The notes: generated from the letters alone by a model not told the origin. A stretch of 37,919 nt of DNA from Acidobacteriota bacterium (GCA_014894455.1 JADBLN010000067.1:1-37919), one strand, 5' to 3'; counted from the first letter of the stretch, positions 17,595 to 25,460 are shown. Program-made: numbers and translations.

Positions 17595-18064
17595 GTCCGT
17601 CTCCGAAAGACCCCGCTTTTCCCGCCGCTCTTGAAGTCGAGGCGCAGGCGGACGACCTCGGCCCCCCGCTCCACCGCCTTGACCATGTCGTAGACCGTGA
17701 GCGCGGCGAGGGCGGCGCCGGTCAGCGCCTCCATCTCGGCCCCGGTCTTCGCCGCGGCGGCGACGCGGCAGCGGATGCGGATGCCCGTCTTCAGGATCTC
17801 CAGGTCGACGGCCACGTTCTCCAGCGGGATGGGATGGGCGAGCGGGATGAGCTCGTGAGCCCTCTTCGCCGCCTGGATGCCGGCCAGCCGGGCCGTGTTC
17901 AGGACATCGCCCTTGGCGATCTTGTTTGCCTGGACGAGCCGGAGCGTTTGCGGGCCGAGCTTGATGAACGCCGAGGCGGCCGCCTCGCGCCGGGTGACGG
18001 CCTTGGCCCCGATGTCCACCATCCGGGCCTTGCCCTCGCGGTCGACGTGGCTGAGCTTGGCCAT
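17591..18064 (-). CDS. moaC: Cyclic pyranopterin monophosphate synthase
   Basis: LSHVDREGKARMVDIGAKAVTRREA...LIPLAHPIPLENV...TGAEMEALTGAALAALTVYDMVKA. Confidence 0.95.
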   Translation of the reverse strand: MAKLSHVDREGKARMVDIGAKAVTRREAAASAFIKLGPQTLRLVQANKIAKGDVLNTARLAGIQAAKRAHELIPLAHPIPLENVAVDLEILKTGIRIRCRVAAAAKTGAEMEALTGAALAALTVYDMVKAVERGAEVVRLRLDFKSGGKSGVFRRRT

Positions 18065-18067
18065 GGA

Positions 18068-19279
18068 TCATGCTCCATCTATGTACAGGATCTCGACGTC
18101 CCGGCCTTTTTCGAGACGCGAAACGTCGGCCGGGACGACGATGAGGACGCGGCTGTGGACCATGGACCGCAGGACGCCGCTTTTCTGGTCGGCATAGGGC
18201 GCGACGTTGAGGACCGCGCCCTCTGCGTCGAGGACACCGCGCAGGAACTGCGTCCGCCCCGGCTTGAGGACGACGTCCTCCGCGAGGACCGCCCGGCCGC
18301 CGCTCGGGCCGGGGTTTGTCCGGCCGAGCATGCGCTCGACGGCCGGCCGGACGAAGAGGAGGAACGTGACCATGGCGCTCGTCGGGTTGCCCGGCAGTCC
18401 GAAGACGAGCTGGCTTCCGCGCCGGCCGAAGAAGACGGGCTTGCCCGGCTTGATCCGGACCTGCCAGAAAACGGGCCTGACTCCGGCCGTCCGGAGCTCG
18501 TCCTTGACCAGGTCGTAGTCGCCGACCGAGACTCCACCGGACAGGACCAGGATGTCCGCTCCTTTCGCCCGGGCGAGCTTGGCGCGGAGCGAGGAGCTCC
18601 TGTCCCGGGCGATGCCGAGATATTTTGCGTCCGCTCCAGTCCGAAGGGCCATGGCCAGGAGAGCGGGGCCGTTGGAGTTTCGGATCTGGCCGGGGCCTTT
18701 CCTATCGCCCGGCTCGACGATCTCGTCGCCCGTGGCGATGACGGCCAGCTTCGGGCGACTGACGACCGGGACGCGGGCGAGCCCTGCCGCGGCCAACAGG
18801 CCGGTCTCGGCCGGCCCGATGACCGCGCCCCCCTCGAGGACGAGTTCGCCTTTCTTGAGATCTTCGCCGGCTTGACCGATGTTGGCGCCGGGCCCGACCT
18901 CGCGGCGGACTTTGACGCGGCCGCCGGATTTCTCTGTATCCTCGACCATGACCACGGCGTCGGCGCCTTTCGGCAGGGGAGCCCCGGTCATGATGCGGAC
19001 GGCCTGTCCCGGACCGACGGATTTTCGGGAGATACGGCCCGCGGGCAGGTCCTCCGTGACCTCGAGCTCTACGGCATTGTCCCTTCCGGCCGCCCGGGTG
19101 TCCTCGGCCCTGACGGCGTATCCGTCCATCGTCGCCTTGGTGAACGGTGGAACGTTCTCGCGGGCCTTGATGTCCTTGGCCAGCGTCCTGCCCAGTGCCT
19201 CGGCCAGGAGGACGGACTCGGGTGGGAGTGTCTTGCCGGAGGAGAGGACGAGGCTGCGGGCTACTTCGTACTCAATCAC
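18068..19279 (-). CDS. moeA: Molybdopterin molybdenumtransferase
   Basis: PPFTKATMDGYAVRAED; RIMTGAPLPKGADAVVMVEDT; ILVLSGGVSVGDYDLV; GLPGNPTSAMVTFLLFVRP. GTG at 19279 (GTGATTGA overlap with tupC stop) is a likelier start than the track ATG at 19330. Confidence 0.93.
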   Translation of the reverse strand: MIEYEVARSLVLSSGKTLPPESVLLAEALGRTLAKDIKARENVPPFTKATMDGYAVRAEDTRAAGRDNAVELEVTEDLPAGRISRKSVGPGQAVRIMTGAPLPKGADAVVMVEDTEKSGGRVKVRREVGPGANIGQAGEDLKKGELVLEGGAVIGPAETGLLAAAGLARVPVVSRPKLAVIATGDEIVEPGDRKGPGQIRNSNGPALLAMALRTGADAKYLGIARDRSSSLRAKLARAKGADILVLSGGVSVGDYDLVKDELRTAGVRPVFWQVRIKPGKPVFFGRRGSQLVFGLPGNPTSAMVTFLLFVRPAVERMLGRTNPGPSGGRAVLAEDVVLKPGRTQFLRGVLDAEGAVLNVAPYADQKSGVLRSMVHSRVLIVVPADVSRLEKGRDVEILYIDGA

Positions 19280-20336
19280 GAGGGTTTCCAGGCGTTCTTG
19301 GTCCGACGATCTTGACGGATTCAGGCTCAAATCTTAGCAGAACGTCCCGGGAAAGGGAAATGCCCTTGGCCTCGAGTTCGGCGACGGGCAGGGCAATACG
19401 GAACGTCAGACTGCCGCTCGCCCGGACGAGGGCCGTCGCCGCGTCCGTCGTCTCCATCCGGGTAACCCTGCCGCCGAAGACGTTCCGGCCGGGTGAGGGC
19501 TCCGCGGCTTCGCCTGCGGCGAACAATCGGATGTCCGCGGGGTTGATGACGCAGGTCACGTGACCGCGCGTCTCGCCGGGAAAGAAAATCCTGACGCCGG
19601 GCCGCGGCTCGATCCAGCTTCGCCGGCCGTCGGTCGCGGCCGTCCCGCTGAAGCAGTTTTCGTGGCTGAATTCGACACGCCGGCCGTCCGAGAGATAGAG
19701 GATGTCGTCGGCCAGGCGCGAGGCCTGGGAGAAGTTGTGGGTCGAGAAGACGACGGTCGTTCCCGATTCGCGGCTGACCTCGCGGAGGACGGCCTCCATC
19801 CGCAGGCCGAGGCCGGCGTCGATGTTGGCCGTCGGCTCGTCGAGGAGGAGGACCCGGGGCCTGAGGGCCAGGGCCCGGGCCAAGGCCACGCGCTGGGCCT
19901 GACCCGCGCTCAATCCCAAGACAGATTTTTTCTCCCAGCCCTCGAGCTCGACGAGGGCCAGGGCGGAGCGGAGCCGCGCCGGCCACTCCGCCTCCGGGAT
20001 GTTCCTGAGCCTGAGTCCGAACGACAAATTGTCGGCGACCGTCCCCTTGAAAAGGTAGGGATGATGGGTCACCAGGACCGCGTCCCGGCGGGCCCTGACG
20101 ACGCTCGCCTCGTTTGCCCAGGGGTCGCCGCCCAGGAATTCCAGCCGTCCCCGGCCGGGCCGGGCGAGAAAGGCCAGGAGCATCAGGAGGGTTGTTTTTC
20201 CCGCCCCATTGGGGCCGACGAGGGCCAGGATTTCGCCGGGGCCGACGCGGAGGGACTCGAGCTCGAGAGAGAAGGATGAGACCGGGCCGCGATAGGCGTA
20301 GCCCATGTCATCGAGCTTGTAGACGAATTCGTTCAT
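19272..20336 (-). CDS. tupC: ABC transporter ATP-binding protein, tungstate/molybdate type with TOBE-like C-terminus
   Basis: LVGPNGAGKTTLLMLLAFLARPGRG; LSAGQAQRVALARALALRPRVLLLDEPTANID; start MNEFVYKLDDMGYAYRG. Confidence 0.88.
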   Translation of the reverse strand: MNEFVYKLDDMGYAYRGPVSSFSLELESLRVGPGEILALVGPNGAGKTTLLMLLAFLARPGRGRLEFLGGDPWANEASVVRARRDAVLVTHHPYLFKGTVADNLSFGLRLRNIPEAEWPARLRSALALVELEGWEKKSVLGLSAGQAQRVALARALALRPRVLLLDEPTANIDAGLGLRMEAVLREVSRESGTTVVFSTHNFSQASRLADDILYLSDGRRVEFSHENCFSGTAATDGRRSWIEPRPGVRIFFPGETRGHVTCVINPADIRLFAAGEAAEPSPGRNVFGGRVTRMETTDAATALVRASGSLTFRIALPVAELEAKGISLSRDVLLRFEPESVKIVGPRTPGNPRD

Positions 20337-20337
20337 C

Positions 20338-20988
20338 TCAATCCTTGTCCTTGCCCCGGAGCCCCGTCTGGACGAGGAGGTTGATGCCGAGGGTGATGAC
20401 AAGAAGGACCGCGCCCAGGACGATGCCGTTCCGGAATTCCCCCTTGGCCGTTTCGAGGGCGATCGAGGTCGTGATGTTCCTGGTGGCGTTGCGGATGTTG
20501 CCGCCGAGCATCATGGCGATGCCGACTTCCGAGATGGCCCGGGCGAAACCGGCCAGGACGGCGATGAGCAGGGCGTACTTCGCCTCGCGGAGGACGACCC
20601 AGCCGGCCTGGCGGGGTGTGGCGCCCAGGGCGAGGGCGGTCAGGCGGGCGCGCTTGTCGACCTGGCGGAGGGCGGTGTACGAGAAACCGACGATGAGCGG
20701 CAGGATGAGGAAGACCTGGCCGACGGTCATGGCCGCCTGGGTGTAGAGGAGCCCCAAGCCGCCGAACGGGCCGCTCCGGCTGAGGAGCGAATAGAAGAGG
20801 AGGCCGATGACGACGGTCGGGGCGGCCATCCAGGTTTGATTGATGAGCAGAACGAGCCTTTTGCCGCGGAAGTCCCGTCCGGCGAGGAAGAGCGCGGCCG
20901 GGACGGCGATGGCGCTGGCGATGAGGGCCGCCAGCCCGCTCGTCTTGAGCGAAACCCAGATGGCCAGGGCGAGTTCGCGGAAGATCAT
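20338..20988 (-). CDS. tupB: ABC transporter permease, tungstate type
   Basis: GLLFYSLLSRSGPFGGLGLLYTQAAMTVGQVFLILPLIVGF; ALALGATPRQAGWVVLREAKYALLIAVLAGFARAISEVGIAMMLGGNI (permease EAA-like loop). Confidence 0.9.
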   Translation of the reverse strand: MIFRELALAIWVSLKTSGLAALIASAIAVPAALFLAGRDFRGKRLVLLINQTWMAAPTVVIGLLFYSLLSRSGPFGGLGLLYTQAAMTVGQVFLILPLIVGFSYTALRQVDKRARLTALALGATPRQAGWVVLREAKYALLIAVLAGFARAISEVGIAMMLGGNIRNATRNITTSIALETAKGEFRNGIVLGAVLLVITLGINLLVQTGLRGKDKD

Positions 20989-21899
20989 TTGACGAGGTCC
21001 ACACCGGGGGTCGCAGCCATCGGTTCGAAGAGCGGCCGTCCGCTTTTTCCCCTGAACTCTCCGATGAGCTGTTGGCCGTACGGCGAAGTGAGGAAGGCGA
21101 TGAAGGCCATGGCCTCGCCGTAGCGGGCCGTGGGGATGCGGGCCGGATTGACGGCGATGACGGAGTAGATGTTCTCGAGCTCGGGGGCGTTTTCGTAGAC
21201 GGGCTTGAGCCCGGTGAGCCCCTGAAGCCCGTAAAACGTCGCGGTGTCCGTCAGCGTGTAGCCGCGTCTTTCGGCGGCGATGCGCAAGGTTTCGGCCATG
21301 CCCTGGCCTGTTTCGAGGTAAGCGGTTTCCGGCTTGCCGCTGGCCAGGGCCCAGAGGTCGAGCTCGCGCGTGTGCGTGCCGGACTTATCGCCGCGGCTGA
21401 CGAACGGAACCCCGCTCGATTTGACGCGGCCGAGGGCTTCCGCCGCCGAGGATGAGCCGGCGGCGTGAGCGGGGTCGTCGACGGGCCCGACGATCATGAA
21501 ATAGTTTCGGGCGATCACCCGGCGGTTGACGCCGTAGCCGTCCCGGAGGAATTCGTCCTCGAGTTTTTTAGCGTGGACGATGACGACGTCGGCGTTCCCG
21601 TCCCGGGCCTGCTTGAGGGCGGCGCCGGTCCCGACCGCGATCCACTTGAGCGCGATCCCCGTGTCCTTCTTGAAAGCGTCGGCGAGGACGTCGAGGAGGC
21701 CCGTGGCATCGACGCTCGTCGTCGTGGCCAGCATAAGGCTTCGTTCGCTGATCGGGCTGATCGGGGACATGCACCGGAGGGACATGTCCCTCCGGTACGT
21801 GTCCCCATTCTTGGCCGAGAGCGTGGAACATAATATCAGGGCGATAACTATGGTCAAAGGGAAAAGGCGTTGACGACCCGGGAGAGAGAGGCGGCGCAC
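20985..21899 (-). CDS. tupA: Tungstate ABC transporter substrate-binding protein, with hairpin-encoded N-terminal insert
   Basis: LMLATTTSVDATGLLDVLADAFKKDTGIALKWIAVGTGAALKQARDGNADVVIVHAKK; SRGDKSGTHTRELDLW. GTG start at 21899, SD AAAAGGAG. Confidence 0.92.
   Translation of the reverse strand: MRRLSLPGRQRLFPLTIVIALILCSTLSAKNGDTYRRDMSLRCMSPISPISERSLMLATTTSVDATGLLDVLADAFKKDTGIALKWIAVGTGAALKQARDGNADVVIVHAKKLEDEFLRDGYGVNRRVIARNYFMIVGPVDDPAHAAGSSSAAEALGRVKSSGVPFVSRGDKSGTHTRELDLWALASGKPETAYLETGQGMAETLRIAAERRGYTLTDTATFYGLQGLTGLKPVYENAPELENIYSVIAVNPARIPTARYGEAMAFIAFLTSPYGQQLIGEFRGKSGRPLFEPMAATPGVDLVK
21763..21812 (-). repeat. Family A REP-like hairpin copy A1, inside tupA CDS
   Basis: Minus strand: AAGAATGGGGACACGTACCGGAGGGACATGTCCCTCCGGTGCATGTCCCC; contains a perfect 24-nt palindrome ACCGGAGGGACATGTCCCTCCGGT. 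Confidence 0.85.
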
Positions 21900-21913
21900 G
21901 GTGTCTCCTTTTC

Positions 21914-22010
21914 GAATACGGAAGGAGGAGCCGTTTCCCGCTCCTCCCTAACGGTCGAAGGGCCTGGCCGTCCCGGCTGTAGCTCTTTCGACTCGGAGCA
22001 CCGTCTTAGA
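21914..22010 (-). ncRNA. Molybdenum/tungsten cofactor (Moco/Tuco) riboswitch candidate upstream of tupA
   Basis: Minus strand: AAGACGGTGCTCCGAG...CCAGGCCC...TTAGGGAGGAGCGGGAAACGGCTCCTCCTTCCGTATTCGAAAAGGAG. Matches, from recall, the E. coli moaA leader pattern ACGGTGCT...GGGCGAAGGAAGAAATGACTTCGCCTCCCGTATCTGGAAAGGTG; ACGG/CCGT closing stem, GGAGGAGC hairpin, RBS just 3'. Confidence 0.75.
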
Positions 22011-22067
22011 TAGCACATCGGGCCCGGCCTGTAAAGAGTCGTTGGATGCAGGACGCCGCCCGTTTTG

Positions 22068-22103
22068 GCAGCGATAGGGGCTATGCATGGCCCCCATCAC
22101 TGC
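22068..22103. repeat. 36-nt imperfect palindrome in tupA/dusB intergenic region
   Basis: GCAGCGATAGGGGCTATGCATGGCCCCCATCACTGC; 15 of 18 positions Watson-Crick, the rest wobble-type mismatches. Confidence 0.7.
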
Positions 22104-22140
22104 CCGGGCAGCGTCCTGAGGTTAAGGGTGGGCCAGCCAT

Positions 22141-22186
22141 GGGGACATGCTCCGCTTCTCTTGAAGCGGTGCGTGTCCCCGTTCTT
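22141..22186 (-). repeat. Family A REP-like hairpin copy A2
   Basis: Minus strand: AAGAACGGGGACACGCACCGCTTCAAGAGAAGCGGAGCATGTCCCC; overlaps dusB stop codon TAA. Confidence 0.85.
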
Positions 22187-23168
22187 ATTGAGGCCCGCTG
22201 TAAAACGCGTCGATGACGGCGCGCCATTGCTCCTCGGTCCGGACGGCGACGAGCGCGTTCCGGAGATCGGTCCGGCGCGGATGCATCTTGGCGTACTGGA
22301 GGCTGAAATGGCGGAGGATCTTGAGGCCGCGTTGCGGGTCGTAGGCTTCGCAAGCCAGGCGGAAATGGCGGTAGATCACGTCTCTCTGTTCGTCGAGACC
22401 CGGCTTGCGGGGCGGCCGTCCGGCGGCGAGGTCGCGGGTCTGTTCGAAGAACCAGGGGTTGCCGATGGCCCCGCGCGCCGCCAGGACGCCGTCGACGCCC
22501 GTCTCGTCGAGCATCCGCAGAGCGTCGGCGGGGGACGTGACGTCGCCCGAGCCGAGGATCGTCCGGTCCGGGAACTCGCGCTTGAGGGCGGCGAGGAAGC
22601 CCCAATCGGCCCGGCCCGTGTACTTCTGCTCTACGCTCCGGGCGTGGACGGCGATTGCCGCGACGCCCGCCTCGAAGGCGCCGCGGGCGATTGTCCAAAA
22701 GACTTCGTGGGTTTTGTCCGCGTCCCGGAACGACCGTCTCAGCTTGACCGTCACCGGCCGGCCCGGGACGGCCTCGACGACGGCCCGGACGATGGCCAGT
22801 GCCCGGTCGGGGTCGTTCATCAAGGCGCCGCCGCGCTTGTGGGAAACGACTTTCCTCACGGGGCAGGCGAAATTAAGGTCGATGATATCGAAGCCCATCC
22901 CGTCGAGGGACCGTGCCGCTTCGGCCATGACTTCCGGCTCGGTGCCCATGATCTGACCGGCCACGGGGTGGTCGGCCGGGTCGAGCCGGATAAGCCGCTT
23001 GCGGAGCTTCCCTTCGAGGAGCACCTGGCGGTCGAGCATGGCTTCGGTGACGCAGTAAGGGACGCCTAGCGAGCGGCAGATGAGACGGTAGGGGAGGTCG
23101 CTGTATCCGGCCAACGCCCCGAGGCCGACCGGGAAATCGATAGGGATTGCGCCGATCCGGAGCGGCAT
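22185..23168 (-). CDS. dusB: tRNA-dihydrouridine synthase
   Basis: GALAGYSDLPYRLICRSLG; IIDLNFACPVRKVVSHKRGGALM; VTVKLRRSF; AIAVHARSVEQKYTGRADW; GSGDVTSPADALRML. Confidence 0.93.
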   Translation of the reverse strand: MPLRIGAIPIDFPVGLGALAGYSDLPYRLICRSLGVPYCVTEAMLDRQVLLEGKLRKRLIRLDPADHPVAGQIMGTEPEVMAEAARSLDGMGFDIIDLNFACPVRKVVSHKRGGALMNDPDRALAIVRAVVEAVPGRPVTVKLRRSFRDADKTHEVFWTIARGAFEAGVAAIAVHARSVEQKYTGRADWGFLAALKREFPDRTILGSGDVTSPADALRMLDETGVDGVLAARGAIGNPWFFEQTRDLAAGRPPRKPGLDEQRDVIYRHFRLACEAYDPQRGLKILRHFSLQYAKMHPRRTDLRNALVAVRTEEQWRAVIDAFYSGPQ

Positions 23169-24011
23169 CTATTTGATGTCCGCCAGCTTCACGTCCACAG
23201 CGAAGGAGTATTTCCCCGTGCCGATAGACGGGCGCGACATGGAATCGAAGGTGTCCAGGAATTCCTGTCCCCAGGTCCTTCCGGTGCCGGACACGTAGCC
23301 GCTCTCGGAGCTCGGGGCTTCCCGGCTGGCCTTGGTGGAGAGGCTTCCTCTAACAGTGCCGCCCCAGTCGAAGGAGATCCGGATGGTCTGTCCCGGCTCC
23401 GCGCCGATCCCGCCCGGGACGGACTCCGGGGACGCGAGGGGGATACGGAATTCGTAGGTCGCCTCGCCCGCTTCTCTGAAGACGACGAAATCCGGGGGGT
23501 CGGTATCGATCTGACGCCGGACGAGGGGCCCGTACATGCTTCCCTTCGCGCCGACGGCGAAGGCCAGGAAGAGCGGCTGCCGGGCGGATTTCCTGATCTC
23601 CGCCTTTTCCCCGTCCGTCAGGAGAGCGCCTTGGCTTTCGCGCCACCGGACGATATCTTCGGCCGGCACGTCTTTGGCCAGGAAAAAGACGCCGCTCCCG
23701 GGTTTTTTTCCTCTCAAGGGACGGTGAAAGACCGTCATTCCCGTGGCTTCGGCCGACTTCAGGGCCTCGAGCTTTTTTAGGACGAGGAGAATATAGAGAT
23801 TTCGGCCATCGTTCTGGAAACGGAGCTCCACCCCGGTTTTCATCTCCAGGACCGGGCTCGCGGGGGGCCAGTCGTCGCCTCGTCCGTCGATTTTGATGGG
23901 TCCCGGAGCCCTGCGGCTTCCGACGGCCAGGACTTCCGAAAAAATGGGGGCTGCCAGGAATACAGCCAATGCGGCTAAAACCAACGGACGATAGGACCAG
24001 GTTTTCGACAT
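23169..24011 (-). CDS. Secreted protein with CBM9-like fold (hypothetical)
   Basis: Signal peptide; APGPIKIDGRGDDWPPASPVLEMKTGVELRFQNDGRNLYILLVLK resembles the start of CBM9-like domains. Confidence 0.6.
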   Translation of the reverse strand: MSKTWSYRPLVLAALAVFLAAPIFSEVLAVGSRRAPGPIKIDGRGDDWPPASPVLEMKTGVELRFQNDGRNLYILLVLKKLEALKSAEATGMTVFHRPLRGKKPGSGVFFLAKDVPAEDIVRWRESQGALLTDGEKAEIRKSARQPLFLAFAVGAKGSMYGPLVRRQIDTDPPDFVVFREAGEATYEFRIPLASPESVPGGIGAEPGQTIRISFDWGGTVRGSLSTKASREAPSSESGYVSGTGRTWGQEFLDTFDSMSRPSIGTGKYSFAVDVKLADIK

Positions 24012-24091
24012 CTTCGGCCTCGGGATAATTCTACCATACAGCTTCCTGGCATCAAACTCGCGGCTGGCAAAAAGGGCAAGAAGGGAAAGCA

Positions 24092-24134
24092 GGGGTCAAA
24101 CCTACCTTTTGCTGCAAAAGGTAGGTTTGACCCC
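24092..24134. repeat. Family B hairpin copy B1
   Basis: GGGGTCAAACCTACCTTTTG-CTG-CAAAAGGTAGGTTTGACCCC, perfect 20-bp stem, 3-nt loop; extra half copy GGTTTGACCCC at 24139-24149. Confidence 0.9.
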
Positions 24135-24208
24135 CTCCGGTTTGACCCCTTCTGAGGCCTTGCGACCGACCGCGGATTAAATTATGATGCGCATCTCGGG
24201 AGAGACGC

Positions 24209-25411
24209 ATGAACGAAACTGGGCGGAAAATCGGTGTGTTCACGTTCGTGATTCTGGGGGTTGGCGTCATAAGCTGGCTCGCTGTCGCCGGGGCCGGGCA
24301 GGAGTCCATGTCCTCGCGGGCCTACGTCGGCCACGGAACAGACGCCGACATGAAGGGCTTCGTCCGGCAGTATCCGGCCGCGGCCGGGACGCGCCTGGAC
24401 GACTGCCAGACCTGCCACCGGGGCGGGGTCCGGGGGACGGACACGGAGCGGGAGTACAGCCCTTGCGGCTACTGCCATCTCCTAGTCTACCCGAATCAGA
24501 GATACGCGACCGGCGTGCCGAAGACGGCGACGGATACGCTCAACGCTTACGGGCTCGATTACAAGAAAGCCGGCCGGACATTCGACGCGTTCGCGGCCGC
24601 CGCCGGGCTCGATTCCGACGGCGACGGGCACCGGAACGGCGCCGAGATCGCAGACCTCCGGAATCCCGGCGACCCGGCCAGCCGGCCGGGGCTGCCGCAG
24701 GCCCCGACGATCGCCCTCGGCTGGGACGAGATCCGGAAGCTCCCCGTCCAGTCCCAGCTCATGCTGATGAACACGACCAAGGAACCCACGGACGATTACG
24801 TCGTCTACAAGGGCGTCAGGATCATCGATCTGCTCGCCTCGGCGAAGGTTTTCTTGACGGGGGCCACGGGCATCACCGTTTTCGCTCCCGACGGCTACAG
24901 CGTCGACTACAGCCTCGAGGACATCGACAGGCCTTTCCCCAAGGGCGTTTTCTACGAGGGGCCCCGGGCTTTCGACGGCTCCGACCGGGCCTTCGTCAAG
25001 TATCCCGGGAATCTGCCGTCCGGGGTCAAGGATGGGACGACGATCCCGACGGCACCCTGGCTCCTCCTCGCCTACGAGCGGGACGGCCAGCCACTCGATC
25101 CCTCCTCCTATGAAAAGGGGACGGGCCGGCTCACGGGCGAGGGCCCTTTCCGGTTAGTGAAACCCCAGCGCCACCTCATGGGAGACCGGATGAAACCGGG
25201 GCGGCCCGACCGGTCGCAGAAGTCAAGGACGTTCGGGGACGGCTGGGACTACGTTCCCGGCATCGACCACAACGCCGGGGTTTGCGTCCGCGGTGTCTGC
25301 GTCATCCGGATCAATCCCATGCCCGAGGGATACGAGGAATACGACTGGAAGAACGGCTGGCCGCTCATCGGGGAGAAAAAGATCGTGATCTTCGGCCGCG
25401 GCGTCCGCTGA
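24209..25411 (+). CDS. Diheme c-type protein with GEGP motif and molybdopterin-domain-like C-terminus
   Basis: Two CxxCH motifs (CQTCH, CGYCH); DSDGDGHRNGAEI Ca-binding-like repeat; YKGVRIIDLLASAKVFLTGATGITVFAPDGYSVDYSLEDI...LTGEGPFRLVKPQ. Confidence 0.85.
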   Translation: MNETGRKIGVFTFVILGVGVISWLAVAGAGQESMSSRAYVGHGTDADMKGFVRQYPAAAGTRLDDCQTCHRGGVRGTDTEREYSPCGYCHLLVYPNQRYATGVPKTATDTLNAYGLDYKKAGRTFDAFAAAAGLDSDGDGHRNGAEIADLRNPGDPASRPGLPQAPTIALGWDEIRKLPVQSQLMLMNTTKEPTDDYVVYKGVRIIDLLASAKVFLTGATGITVFAPDGYSVDYSLEDIDRPFPKGVFYEGPRAFDGSDRAFVKYPGNLPSGVKDGTTIPTAPWLLLAYERDGQPLDPSSYEKGTGRLTGEGPFRLVKPQRHLMGDRMKPGRPDRSQKSRTFGDGWDYVPGIDHNAGVCVRGVCVIRINPMPEGYEEYDWKNGWPLIGEKKIVIFGRGVR

Positions 25412-25417
25412 CGAGAA

Positions 25418-25460
25418 GGGGTCAAACCTACTTTTTTTCGAAAAAAGTAGGTTTGACCCC
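25418..25460. repeat. Family B hairpin copy B2, between convergent stops
   Basis: GGGGTCAAACCTACTTTTTT-TCG-AAAAAAGTAGGTTTGACCCC, 20-bp stem, 3-nt loop, same geometry as B1. Confidence 0.9.

Noticed and set aside
17834-19315. 493-aa plus ORF opposite moaC/moeA
   Set aside because: Antisense shadow ORF over well-defined moaC and moeA.
24092-25460. Family hairpins as a CRISPR array
   Set aside because: Only two full copies far apart, long perfect hairpins with differing inner stems, no regular spacers and no cas genes.
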